31,283 nt of DNA from a virus (IMGVR_UViG_3300022885_000059:1-31283); one strand, 5' to 3'; shown: positions 25,801-31,133, counted from the first letter of the stretch. Notes: generated by a model from the letters alone, not told the origin. A program made the numbers and translations.

Positions 25801-27980
25801 AGTCGTGATGATGCTAAATCATTAGCAATAATCATTTCTTTGTAATTTCCATCAGATTGCTCATCAAGCGTCTGAATGGCCTGCTGATAAGCCTCAGCAA
25901 TTTCAACCGGGTTTTCACTTCTTTGAGAGACTTCCCCCACAAAGTTACCTTCATTGACACCTGAATCAGGATCATCGGTAAGGCGAGGCATCTTAGAATA
26001 TTCATCTGCTGATTGCTCAAAAAACTCTTTAAGTTTAGGTAAGAAGTACTTGCTTCTGTTGCCTATTTCTTTTCCGTCCGGATTGATAACCTTAATTTCT
26101 GCTCCGTCTGCCTCAATACTGTACTGGCCAAGCTTTCTTTTGTTGTTAATGCTTTTTCCTAATTGACTATCAGAAGGCATTACCAATATCTGCATCTTGC
26201 TAAATGGATCTGTTGGATCCGTTGGCATTGCCTCTATTGTGTATTCAGAACCACGACCGGAGAGCTCTTCGGTAAGATCATTAACAATATCATTCACCTC
26301 TTTGCCGGTTAACTCTGATATTGGCGTTTCAATGATACCACCCTCACCGTCGGCTATTTTTGTGTTCAGAACATTGAAACTACCGTCTGCGCCCTCTTGA
26401 AGGTCAACTATCTGACGGTTTCTGCCTTGGCCTATGGTTAATTCGGTTATTCTGTTGCTAACACGATCAATTTTTGCCACTGCTTCCTCATAACCAACCT
26501 CACCCGGATAGAGGAAATCACCAGTATCAGGATCAACAACAACATTTTCCTGCGCTTCGGCATCATTTGACTCTGATTCATCGATCTCCATCATTGACCT
26601 TTCAGCTGCTTCCTGCTCCTGTGGAGTAATTTCTACTAAATCACTGATAGCATCCGCATCCACAAGCTTTTGTTTGCCATCTGGAAACTCTATATACAGG
26701 TCGCCTGCCTCATCTTCTCCAACAACTTTAACGTCTTGATCTTTATACTTTCCAACGGTAACCGGCTCACGTTCAACTATTGGCCCAGGTCTTTCTTGAT
26801 TCTGTGGTTCACCCGCATTTGTTCTTCCGGCCATCTTTGCAGCACGACCGCCAAGGCCTGTAAGAATAATATCAGACAAGAATCCTGCCCCACCACCCAC
26901 CGAAGCAGATTCAGCCCAACCCTCCATATATGGCCTCTCAGCATCATAAAGTTCTTTCGCTATGGCATTAAACCCAACCTGACCCAAAGTTTCTACAAGA
27001 GCCTCATTGATACCTGATTTACCACTTTCAAGAACACGCCTTGCCAACCCTTCAACCAGTCGGCCGCCGTATGCCCGATCCCACCTGTTAAGTACTCTGA
27101 GCGCCGTATTCGACACTTGAACAATACCGGGTAAAAATCCCCACTTAGCCGCCATCTGTGCATCGTCCTCAGATGCACCAAACTCCTTGGCCTCTTCATA
27201 AGATCGACCCGCACCACCAAACCCTGCTGTAACCCAAGCAAACGCCTGAGCTGCTTTCATAGACCCTGTCAACATCTTTGTAATAGCGCCACCACCTGCA
27301 AACCCTAAAAAACTACCAAGGCCTGCGGCTAACTGTTGTGAAAACTCCTCCTGTAGGATTGGATCTGTTTTAAAGTTTTCATTGACCAATGCTCTTAATC
27401 TCTGTCCAAGCTGATAAGTAAACTGTTCATCAACATCACCAGGCTGAAAGTCCACTCCAAGAGTTTCATCAAGCCATTTTGCTGTGGTAGCAATACCCAT
27501 CAATAACCCAACGGGCACCTCACTTGCTCCCTGAACAAAGTTATTGATACCATTGAGGAACCGAACACCGGCGCCGGATGGTTTTAAATCTTTTATTTCA
27601 CCCTCAATACTCTTTAATCGACCAGATATATCACTTATCTGCTGATAATTGACACCGGTTCCCTCACTTTTAAGCTGTGAACGCTCACGTGTTAATTCTT
27701 GCCGCTTCGTGGATAGTTCAGCATAACGCTGCTGATCCTCACTGTACTCTGGCTGTTTACCCTGTATAGGTTTACTTGGTGCCTTATCTGTTGGCTTTTC
27801 TGCTGATAAACCACCTCCGTAAATCTTGTCAATAAGGCTATTAACATCGTACTTATCGGTAGGAGCCGGGGGATCTCCTTGCTGATCAGAGTCGACAATC
27901 TCCGAAGGCAATAGGTGCCTGTTCCGGGTAAGTATATCCTTGGCCTGCAACTTTGTTGGATCGGTGCTATCCTGTTTCAT
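13878..27980 (-). CDS. Giant polyvalent ejection-type protein with methyltransferase and SNO/DarB-like helicase (4700 aa)
   Basis: One uninterrupted frame. Parts in order: coiled coil 81-133; Gly/Ala-rich hydrophobic stretches at about 138-170, 215-257 and 353-382, possibly membrane-active; acidic linkers; a helical polyvalent-type domain at about 1240-1305; an inorganic-pyrophosphatase-like domain with GADGDHFDV at 1421-1429; an N6-adenine methyltransferase-like domain at about 1895-2165 (FEPSAGNG from 1963, TNPPF at 2025-2029); a Ser/Gln/Gly-rich linker at about 2167-2293; a strawberry-notch-type helicase at about 2310-3150 (Walker A GDQTGIGKGR with Lys2397, DESH 2514-2517, arginine motif near 2906-2913); a DarB-associated beta-rich region at about 3170-3430; an HEXXGH metallopeptidase-like motif (His3532 to His3537); and a C-terminal LPD38-like region from about 3700 (PEFPLRNMVRD near 4124-4134). 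P1 DarB, a virion antirestriction protein, shares the methyltransferase-helicase pair. Ejection is inferred from position behind two smaller candidate internal proteins and before portal. ATG directly follows the upstream TAA. Confidence 0.85.
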   Translation of the reverse strand: MKQDSTDPTKLQAKDILTRNRHLLPSEIVDSDQQGDPPAPTDKYDVNSLIDKIYGGGLSAEKPTDKAPSKPIQGKQPEYSEDQQRYAELSTKRQELTRERSQLKSEGTGVNYQQISDISGRLKSIEGEIKDLKPSGAGVRFLNGINNFVQGASEVPVGLLMGIATTAKWLDETLGVDFQPGDVDEQFTYQLGQRLRALVNENFKTDPILQEEFSQQLAAGLGSFLGFAGGGAITKMLTGSMKAAQAFAWVTAGFGGAGRSYEEAKEFGASEDDAQMAAKWGFLPGIVQVSNTALRVLNRWDRAYGGRLVEGLARRVLESGKSGINEALVETLGQVGFNAIAKELYDAERPYMEGWAESASVGGGAGFLSDIILTGLGGRAAKMAGRTNAGEPQNQERPGPIVEREPVTVGKYKDQDVKVVGEDEAGDLYIEFPDGKQKLVDADAISDLVEITPQEQEAAERSMMEIDESESNDAEAQENVVVDPDTGDFLYPGEVGYEEAVAKIDRVSNRITELTIGQGRNRQIVDLQEGADGSFNVLNTKIADGEGGIIETPISELTGKEVNDIVNDLTEELSGRGSEYTIEAMPTDPTDPFSKMQILVMPSDSQLGKSINNKRKLGQYSIEADGAEIKVINPDGKEIGNRSKYFLPKLKEFFEQSADEYSKMPRLTDDPDSGVNEGNFVGEVSQRSENPVEIAEAYQQAIQTLDEQSDGNYKEMIIANDLASSRLPSSDLDGRGLDGAIYYAQYASKRADVDLGMRADYLSDQAGMDISVDDIMDFIRANPGGPKNVINRKPEIIQRLEDQFQKVTGIDINIGVANALTGSQGIERRQTSKEEFLKDLDSDLNSDEDLSALGIKDDSIESVKRELENEGVSKDEIEQIEQAASQTEQSIEDLETAVTTSKTEEETLAELENFFDGLTIKDKSAKPVQAKTETKQEDTDGTITEVAQEDPGISEATEKPKTGAEVENATKDENEGYFPSKSFDKGDVIESQDGVRYEVLNPNKKGRAELKNLSDSTRPGEITDYNADILFFKLSDNQDKNLPKPEKRKVELKNPTEFNAFSDYLDYKRAVYETEGKRKTEIKHLLENQDSHNWRTTHKKQDENKEKETPTKSKNPYDRSKSPLEFAKSFLYARVERGDTLDSMKSYSGRGGSGGSIQIGGYVDGKKYPNTKVIVSEHKGKKVNEVFSVKDIYDSIKDDLEGGGLFNQGETVSDAKETKAEILKSKEEKAKEELNSLFDEFNDQISGQLNTGFDPKLIELSIKIIGKGSEIGYIKFQQFADFVIAQKGEPFFRKIFKNFKAAYMGAMALEGNKHKEDLNVLALSNADDFIKPKDTAEGTINNPVKAEKASDIKKAAKQTDTEPTDPQKEAGNYKMGHINVQGLNITIENPKGSIRRGKASDGTEWEVKMPAHYGYIKRSEGADGDHFDVTIGDSPQSDTVFVIDQIDLDAKFDEHKGFIGFNTRKDAVQAYNDSFSDDSGPSRMGAITEMSMDEFKRYLKGDTSSALLYGKKGKGTADISTHPIMKMRNNFLRDLYESDLPGKGVSYAQVPSKGGFDVTVYVRREGNMPGNAKLTDPEYSVPIELSLGVNTITAKIDHPKPDLDQVTTMIDAMSDVASKSGIEFSTDIVQESSQENIGDTQDNIVPKEGWRDNLIKARQYANELKVPGRADVWTDKEALVSKIQSFVEGDSAEAPVGDIQGLREALSDRGRKFESNIISGVVDMMAPKEGARAFASVSGRYMNENNAPGKGNPVINFDWVNDWAYDPATNTIYAHIIPTRAMDDPQGGTKNFKSDIQDSQEIISKITKLGQQSETDQADLFGQSAQTAKPNKPANKKAESEKPNEITSDEVGFIAEIKSNIKKGRVLSKSQLNALADKHEVEGGDKRIKELAEYAIVSQARQIVESNPLADDAYSEMVDLYTSQPNLTARTSSSIELQQYSTPAPLAYMMGRYVNLHNGVAGFEPSAGNGLLTIAAGKSVKNIIANEIDSDRLDTLNQQGFNRVTNQDGSKEFTGLLNTQQAIVTNPPFGATDARFGYTIDGRNGEMTKLEHVMSARALQTMRDDGKAAIIIGGNDSFNDNGMRTGQDGVFFNWLYHNYNVEDIINLDGAFFRKQGTSFPTRIILVNGRKMLPEGFAPLHEIPPKVVDSFDSFYQIINTKLSEANHEAVSQPQLDSGRGTDSTVSDKGSRFGSDNIGGQTDSIPTQGSRNDNRSGRKPGADNQGNDAGATRGDIADGQSGLFGEPASQQQSLSDTSKSDQRAIGQQSEGESSPGQAEQQRTPRSTPREKSVLDSRITAKDVLDNDGGNLDYAPLSNSGVIQTEMPATMAMSMRNTLEGLADRVGNVDAFVMDKLGYDNVDQLYDALAAEQVDAVALAIAQIENGKSLIVGDQTGIGKGRVAASMIRYAKNQGMTPVFFTEKDNLFTDMHRDLVDVGSSFRPFIVNSSTNIEDQSGKVVFRTDKTTRHNKVLKNPSLASEYDYVAVTYSQIQSENYSKKRDFIKALAPNALIIMDESHNASGNSNTGEYMMEVIGEAKGAVYLSATFAKRPDNMPVYAIKTDISDVAMDTDEMIEAIERGGVALQEIISSDLVKSGQMVRRQRSFKGVKREFEVMGTNEDGTLNKDGQAQRKLYDEASEVMRDIIDFQNVYVSEILSGMEKSLKMEAKEALGQRGVKKAGVDNQPFVSRIHNIVDQLLFSIKVDAVADEAIRIIKSDRKPVIAVKSTMETILDDTFTTGEGVESLNFGIVMERALKSVMKYRVKDAISKTEDAKQLTREELSDHGKRAYDRIVERSKGITTDLHPSPLDYLVMKIEKAGFSVGEVTGRSRKINLNPDGTGVLQNRTKAEKDKTTLYRGFNEGDLDALIINSSGATGASAHSSEKFGDRRQRVMIIHQPELNINTEVQKWGRIFRTGQVVLPEYKYITSSIPAETRLMMVLKKKIKSLDANVTSSQKTSSEFLEMEDFINKYGDFIVTQYLRENQDLHQKMQNPIGKEDWQKVLDGSKVSVADIAMKATGRIALLDSKTQEDFYEVISERYASHIDMLNEYGENELIMDSFDLQAETVKKDLLVKGDNKNSVFGGDSYLETVQAKVLRKPMKREELDKIINDNLGGKIPEVYSNELAKEAEFYIDSWLSEKRLDISRRELTTEERIEVNSRAHDQAAEWKRNTVKRLFNKFKPRDVYVIPADSRAVSGITKNAIFVGFDINPKSRNPFAPSAIKLKFVTNDTQRSVTVPGSNVAFINSAIADTGHLSQYARNDIYQNWDSKLDSNNFETRLIATGNILQAMGKLDGKGQLIQFTTKDGSIKNGVLLPKNMKEAELKKLNKVRVKAVEAEKQVFDLRAGHSLEMTSGVSFERDWHGTIRLNVQSSKVKGGKFFLDTDLRDLVGDFTKRGSKMKVDVPSESVSRVLKILTDKFSVYAEVPLENIQEGESVRMLLSESATEESLAAVKSPKWRQSIKDEIKKVTSKWANDDFVHVVDTVDDLPVGLKRQIYTKGTERKVLGVYLDARVYIVADNAKSPTDAIRTLAHEAFGHLGIRSMVAVNSSNKDVFENRMNKILQEIHDSFSESDRYKHIVRKYNLDTSTAEGRNVAADEFLANVAEGDLTPTMWDKIVKFINDLMKSVGFDVNWTRADVLSFLQNAKKHVEGDQFAAIELDSSSIPENLFKIVHAFENEVFDRQRLDERLKQEGYKAVVEPVDGKVSQLISINESISKQLSIKLTDTAKENLSDAVPLFKVEDSQPEVRYRLGGGHNLSDYKFAYYRKYDEWVRRLHDRGIAGQRLIEGVTRDGGRVTDQSDFKQDDELKRGRVEIQLNRFENGLKKEYVQIMQQGNKGMGITYEDYQDFIKARHAPDVNKRFEELTGEKNRSGLSKERIDEINAKIDNNGWRSHMESFGDVHDQIIDKNLKAQVAYGLITPGMYGKLKKMYPKYAPMRGFKDFEGVDPTMYVMPETQEGRSSEPGDVIGYTIALVESNIIRGETNLVKEKIFNFAADNPDFQKVMRIKNIYWRDTGKIDADTGKKRYIAELDKPTAEELLTGVVVRDIDPNQHLTEWSERDNPFTEGARNLFLMKRGKPAFIEFSDPHIAEWMKGHDMDIMPEAMNALGKYMRFLRNAYITYSPEFPLRNMVRDGTTGVLHIATDFDTKTAMAIGNPVRLARLMKPIWRALYKDEFGGDFGKNIKNFIHHGGMSGYYQLSPLKRLTKDLTEAIDQHGSNWYKVKKAGKAFHHIMQSYTSTVENLIRLSGYDYFMENKVLNPKTGQAFTPKQAARYFKSLTVNFDKKGSWAGTMGNIWIFYNATQKNVARLAEPFLEGGKRRRTRAAAVPLIMGSVSYAMADLLRIGLGVDEDDEFRFDKLNNFTVAHRIMIPNFASDDPDALISVPLPYGQNVYWAAGVYANKVANNVMTPQEMAFNLASISWQSFNPIGGQATDAGIVQSGTKSLLPTIFVPPFELATNVDFRGMPIIPEQRYGDRHIPQHKNYRYYTQQWAIDTAKALNRISGGDDYTEGLIEMSPNAIEFLVSNYLGGAGYFAISSMNAAQKVVDHLVGDNLLTEEDIMRFPVARVYFAKVPASGSRRRFYENLDALNEIEWKYDQMIADERFGEADRFAEDNANLFDLIPFKNSTRVSVTNHFSELNKLPTDLDNYDQISEEILDRIQRFYNEFNSEYNRAAGTSASQNPPSLTRILNPSLTNILE

Positions 27981-29531
27981 TTATAGATCGTTTGGATTTA
28001 TACCTAATGCTGATTCAAGTGCTTTGCGATCCTCATCTTTAGCCAAGGTGCTGAACCTTCTTTTCAGCTCTTGCAGTCTGCGCTCAAGCTCACGTTGGCC
28101 TACAGAAAGGTCTGCATCCGGATTGTTTCGCTTCATCTCATCAAGACGATGCTTCTGTTCGAGATATTTATTGCCAACATCATAGGTCTGACGTAAGTGC
28201 GCCGGTATAGACTCTCGCCTGTTTGGCTTCTGATTAGTTGCAGAAGAATCGCTTTGCTGTGAACTCTGGTCTTGCTGAGCAGAACCACCACCGGTTGATC
28301 TTTTCGATTCTAAGACCTTTAAGAACATTTGCTCATTGAGTTCATCTATCTGATTTTCAGGCACACCCTCTTCAATCAATAGGTCACGATTGTTTTTCAG
28401 CCATAATGCAGCAATATCCTGTTGCGATTCAAAAGACCTTGTTTTGAAAAATTCATCTTCAAGAATCTGTTGTTGGGTTACACGAGATTGCCTGACCGCC
28501 CTTTGTATCTGTGGAGACTGTTGCAATTCTGCACTGGCCCGCTCCTGTTGGTTTTGTCTTGTCTGTTGCTGTATCTGCTCTCTCTCAGGCCTCATGGCAT
28601 GATCGATCACATAGAAATCATCGCCCATCTGATTCAACAACTTATCCACATGCCATGCAGCGGTACCGGGTTTGGGTTTGCTGTAGTCTGGCTGTCGCCT
28701 CTCATCAAGCATATACTGCGAATCATCGACCTGATCCAAATAGTGTTGATATTCACTGTATAAAGCCTGTTGTTTTGGTTCTATTTTTACTCCGGCTACA
28801 AGAGAGCCATCCTCTGCTTCGCTTTCTTTGCCCTTCTGTCTTAAAGCTTTTATTTCCTCAGAGCCCAATCCCGCACGAGACAAATAGAAATCAGCTGCTA
28901 CTTTGTCGCCCTGAGAAATACTTCTCAATCCTGCTTCATACATTCGCTCTTTCTCTTTATCCTTTCCAAGAGCCTCTGCGGTTTTTTGGCTAAGCAGGCT
29001 ATCATACTCCGTTCTGGCCACCTCATAATCAATTTCGTTGTTGCGAATCTCATTATTCATGCCCAGTCTGTTGTTATACTCCTCAACCCTGTCTTTCTTT
29101 TGGTTGAACTGACGAAGATCAAGTTTATGCTCCTGGTCAATATTGGCCAGATTGTTTAAAGCTTGTAAACCCGTTCTGTCAAATCTTGCAGATGTATTAA
29201 TGGCTTCTTCGCCTGCCGCATGACGTCCTGCAACACTGGCAATAGAGTCAATAGCCTGAAGCAATGCCATTTTCTTTGTCATGGCACGGTTTTTTTTAAC
29301 CATCTTCTTATCAATCTCTGGTCTCTTTGGATCTGAGAGAAGAAAATCATCAATATTCACCTTTCGCCCGGACATAGCTTCCATGACATTTTCGAAAGCA
29401 CTGTTTAATACCGGATCGTCATCATCGGTTGGAGGATCAGCTTTTATACCACGCCTTTGGTTTATCTGATCCCTGTTGGGAAGCTCAAATACGTTCGGAT
29501 GGTCTCGAAGTGTTCTGATTGGCTGTATCAT
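27981..29531 (-). CDS. Putative internal virion/ejection protein (516 aa)
   Basis: Not recognised by motif. It is almost entirely predicted helix and polar: Asp/Lys-rich N-terminus, coiled-coil-prone centre (about 120-215), then Gln-rich segments (about 325-365 and 415-435) that look disordered. No signal peptide or membrane helix is visible. It sits between a 169-aa Ala-rich protein and the 4700-aa giant, the same small-medium-large order as T7 gp14-gp15-gp16 internal core proteins. It has a clear Shine-Dalgarno (GGAGGG, plus-strand 29539-29544) before the ATG, and its TAA is immediately followed by the ATG of the giant, so stoichiometry may be set by coupled translation. Role as ejectosome component is inferred from order and composition. 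Confidence 0.72.
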   Translation of the reverse strand: MIQPIRTLRDHPNVFELPNRDQINQRRGIKADPPTDDDDPVLNSAFENVMEAMSGRKVNIDDFLLSDPKRPEIDKKMVKKNRAMTKKMALLQAIDSIASVAGRHAAGEEAINTSARFDRTGLQALNNLANIDQEHKLDLRQFNQKKDRVEEYNNRLGMNNEIRNNEIDYEVARTEYDSLLSQKTAEALGKDKEKERMYEAGLRSISQGDKVAADFYLSRAGLGSEEIKALRQKGKESEAEDGSLVAGVKIEPKQQALYSEYQHYLDQVDDSQYMLDERRQPDYSKPKPGTAAWHVDKLLNQMGDDFYVIDHAMRPEREQIQQQTRQNQQERASAELQQSPQIQRAVRQSRVTQQQILEDEFFKTRSFESQQDIAALWLKNNRDLLIEEGVPENQIDELNEQMFLKVLESKRSTGGGSAQQDQSSQQSDSSATNQKPNRRESIPAHLRQTYDVGNKYLEQKHRLDEMKRNNPDADLSVGQRELERRLQELKRRFSTLAKDEDRKALESALGINPNDL

Positions 29532-29534
29532 ATC

Positions 29535-30044
29535 TTAACCCTCCGCTTCATTACCATAAAGCTTAGACATGGCCAAAGCTTGCCCCGCCTGACTTAATGG
29601 ATTAAGGATGTTTGCCCACGCATTTTGATCTTTTGCTAATCGGCCTTGACGTGCTCCTTCGGCTGCGCCCATTGTATTTAGGTATCTTGACATATTTACA
29701 TCCTTCAACCGACTGGCAAAGGCAAGTAATTGATTCAGGCCTGAATTATAGTTTTCATTGGAGTTTTGAACCGTCGCCAACTTAGCATCGTCTGTAGCCC
29801 CAAAAACAGCGGACTGATTATTGATTGCCCGTCTGTTTTTCTTATCTCTTGCATCAAGTTCTGACTTGCCTGACTGAAACGCTCTGGACTGCGTTACCGG
29901 CGCCTTGGCTTCATTACCAAAAATATCAGCCATGTTAAGCAGCTCCTTTTCATATTTTGATTTTTTTGATTTACCAATGCCTGTAAGATCGCTGATTGTA
30001 CGAAGGGCAGTAGGAGCAAGCATCAATGCTGTGGATAGTGCCAT
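29535..30044 (-). CDS. Putative small internal virion protein, T7 gp14-like by position (169 aa)
   Basis: The N-terminus (ALSTALMLAPTALRTISDLTGIG) is a hydrophobic or amphipathic helix that could insert in a membrane, followed by polar helical segments rich in Ala, Asn, Gln and Ser. The length is close to T7 gp14 (196 aa), the smallest internal core protein, which is ejected first and forms an outer-membrane pore. It is the first of three consecutive genes (169, 516, 4700 aa) that resemble an ejection cassette by size and composition. No sequence motif proves this. Its stop lies 3 nt before the next start, and the next gene's ribosome site overlaps its end. No clear Shine-Dalgarno of its own. 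Confidence 0.7.
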   Translation of the reverse strand: MALSTALMLAPTALRTISDLTGIGKSKKSKYEKELLNMADIFGNEAKAPVTQSRAFQSGKSELDARDKKNRRAINNQSAVFGATDDAKLATVQNSNENYNSGLNQLLAFASRLKDVNMSRYLNTMGAAEGARQGRLAKDQNAWANILNPLSQAGQALAMSKLYGNEAEG

Positions 30045-30079
30045 GATTGTAGTATTAGGTTAACGTTGGCTTCCAGCCC

Positions 30080-30250
30080 TTATCCTATTCTGTATTCACG
30101 AACTATGCTATCGGAGTAGATCACGTTACCGTTTGGCCGTGTGTAGATAAAACAACCAAACTTGGATCTCGCCTTTTTACATAGATAGGCGTTTCCGTTT
30201 TCAAGTAGGCAAATGACTTTTTCAAACATAGTTTTAAAAACTTTAGACAT
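30080..30250 (-). CDS. Possible small gene right after a terminator (56 aa)
   Basis: An ATG at 30250 begins directly after the eight-T tract of the terminator at 30251-30307 and runs 56 codons to TAA. The product starts MSKVFKTMFEKVICLLENGN, has two Cys near residues 14 and 24 and one near 33, and is basic overall. Codon content looks protein-like (an N-G-N turn, then alternating hydrophobic strands such as CFIYTRPNGNVIYSDS). There is no ribosome site for the first ATG, and a second in-frame ATG lies at residue 8. It fills most of the otherwise gene-less gap between GroES and the 169-aa gene. It could be a real small protein or chance. Confidence 0.45.
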   Translation of the reverse strand: MSKVFKTMFEKVICLLENGNAYLCKKARSKFGCFIYTRPNGNVIYSDSIVREYRIG

Positions 30251-30307
30251 AAAAAAAACCCGCCTCTACACGCCTAAACTATGTTTAAGAGTGTAAAAAC
30301 GGGTTTT
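30251..30307 (-). terminator. Terminator after RNA element copy 2
   Basis: Minus-strand AAAACCCG pairs with CGGGTTTT and is followed by further T residues (eight in total). The long interior contains nested pairing: ACAC/GTGT and the near-palindrome TAAAC-ATA-GTTTA. It immediately follows the CGGAAA end of the 70-nt RNA element, the same arrangement as at 11531-11582. It closes the unit that ends with GroES. Confidence 0.82.
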
Positions 30308-30377
30308 CCGAGACCCAAGTAATATGTACATGCAGGGTATTCCCTGCGCCGGTTCAGGATTTAAATCCTAATGGACA
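30308..30377 (-). ncRNA. 70-nt structured RNA element, copy 2
   Basis: Read on the minus strand: TGTCCAT; hairpin A (AGGAT, TTAA loop, ATCCT); GAACCGGC; hairpin B (GCAGGG AATA CCCTGC); ATGTACATAT; an 11-nt spacer; CGGAAA. The blocks outside the hairpins match copy 1 at 11583-11652. The hairpin arms differ in sequence yet remain complementary, with three of five base pairs in hairpin A and several in hairpin B changed on both sides. CCGG can pair with the terminal TCGG (one G-U). Total span is again 70 nt. It lies 34 nt after the GroES stop and directly before a terminator. Confidence 0.7.
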
Positions 30378-30411
30378 CTTTAATGTAACTTATTTTTTTA
30401 AAAATCTGAAA

Positions 30412-30708
30412 TTAGTTGTGCTGTTCTTTATGAATTTGTTCACTCTTTTCATAAAAGTAGAGCAGATCAACATCCCTCATTACATAGTATTCTATTTTTT
30501 CAAGTTTCACCTTGGTTCCTGCCTTCGGATCAAATACGACGGGTGTACCTGGTTTAATACGGCTATCGGCATCTGGGCCAACTGCATGAACTATACCGTT
30601 TGCCTCGTCCATGTGAACCGATTCAGGCAATATGATACCACCTTTTTCTCTTTCCTGTGAAATAGGTGCGATAACCAACCTGTTGCTGACCACTGCTATT
30701 TTATTCAT
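30412..30708 (-). CDS. GroES/Cpn10-like co-chaperonin (98 aa)
   Basis: Caps a GroEL-type chaperonin during folding. Family features: N-terminal strand with NRLVIAPI (9-16), a mobile loop EREKGGIILPES (19-30) carrying the GGI-[IV]-L motif that docks GroEL, then GIVHAVGPD, a KPGTPVVFDPKAGTKV beta region and a C-terminal MRDVDLLYFYE strand matching the end of bacterial GroES. The length matches GroES (97 aa). No GroEL is in this window, so it would use a host or distant chaperonin, as T4 gp31 does for its capsid protein. The start overlaps the 33-aa ORF by 8 nt and has a GAGGAA ribosome site. The gene is the last before the RNA element and terminator. Confidence 0.9.
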   Translation of the reverse strand: MNKIAVVSNRLVIAPISQEREKGGIILPESVHMDEANGIVHAVGPDADSRIKPGTPVVFDPKAGTKVKLEKIEYYVMRDVDLLYFYEKSEQIHKEQHN

Positions 30709-30802
30709 TGCGTTCCTCGTTTTGTTGTTTTATAAATGGAATGATACCAATAGCATCATTTGAAAAGCTCTCTTCGGTAATTTCAGAGTTATGTTCATCC
30801 AT
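30701..30802 (-). CDS. Small hypothetical ORF overlapping GroES (33 aa)
   Basis: An ATG at 30802, one base after the stop of the 109-aa gene, opens a 33-codon acidic ORF that ends in TAA at 30701, overlapping the GroES start by 8 nt. It exactly fills the gap between its neighbours and contains the GroES ribosome site, so it may serve to couple translation even if the peptide (MDEHNSEITEESFSNDAIGI and onward) has no role of its own. No domain recognised. Confidence 0.5.
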   Translation of the reverse strand: MDEHNSEITEESFSNDAIGIIPFIKQQNEERNE

Positions 30803-30803
30803 A

Positions 30804-31133
30804 TCAACTATTAGGCCTTAAATGTTCGTAATCCACCCAAAACCTACTCTCTGCTATCTCATAATGCAGGTCTACCTGCGCCTGAATCTTATCACGAAGT
30901 ACCTTTGACTCTGGCTTCCACTTTACATTTTCAACCCATTGCCCCTCTTTCCAAGATACTTTTACAGTCTGCATCATTCGAAGAATACCCAACTTCTGCT
31001 TCAATGGAGAAATATGAGTGTTGATATACTTCTCGTACTCACGTGTTTTCTTTCGCAACACCTCATCGGACATCTGCCGAATAGCTCTGTCGTATTCTGT
31101 TAAGACTGCTTTGGTTTCCCGGCTCGGTTTCAT
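30804..31133 (-). CDS. Hypothetical protein (109 aa)
   Basis: Not recognised. A basic, mostly helical protein with heptad-like charged segments (about 10-45) and several Trp in the second half (KVSWKEGQWVENVKWKPES). No signal peptide or membrane segment. An AAGGAAA ribosome site precedes the ATG. It lies between an unknown gene cut by the window edge and the 33-aa ORF/GroES pair, in the same transcription unit. Position upstream of the virion cassette gives no clear function. Confidence 0.75.
   Translation of the reverse strand: MKPSRETKAVLTEYDRAIRQMSDEVLRKKTREYEKYINTHISPLKQKLGILRMMQTVKVSWKEGQWVENVKWKPESKVLRDKIQAQVDLHYEIAESRFWVDYEHLRPNS

Noticed and set aside
13878-27980. Virion RNA polymerase (N4-like) as identity of the giant protein
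   Set aside because: I found no T7/N4-type polymerase motifs; the clear motifs are methyltransferase, helicase, pyrophosphatase-like and metallopeptidase-like.
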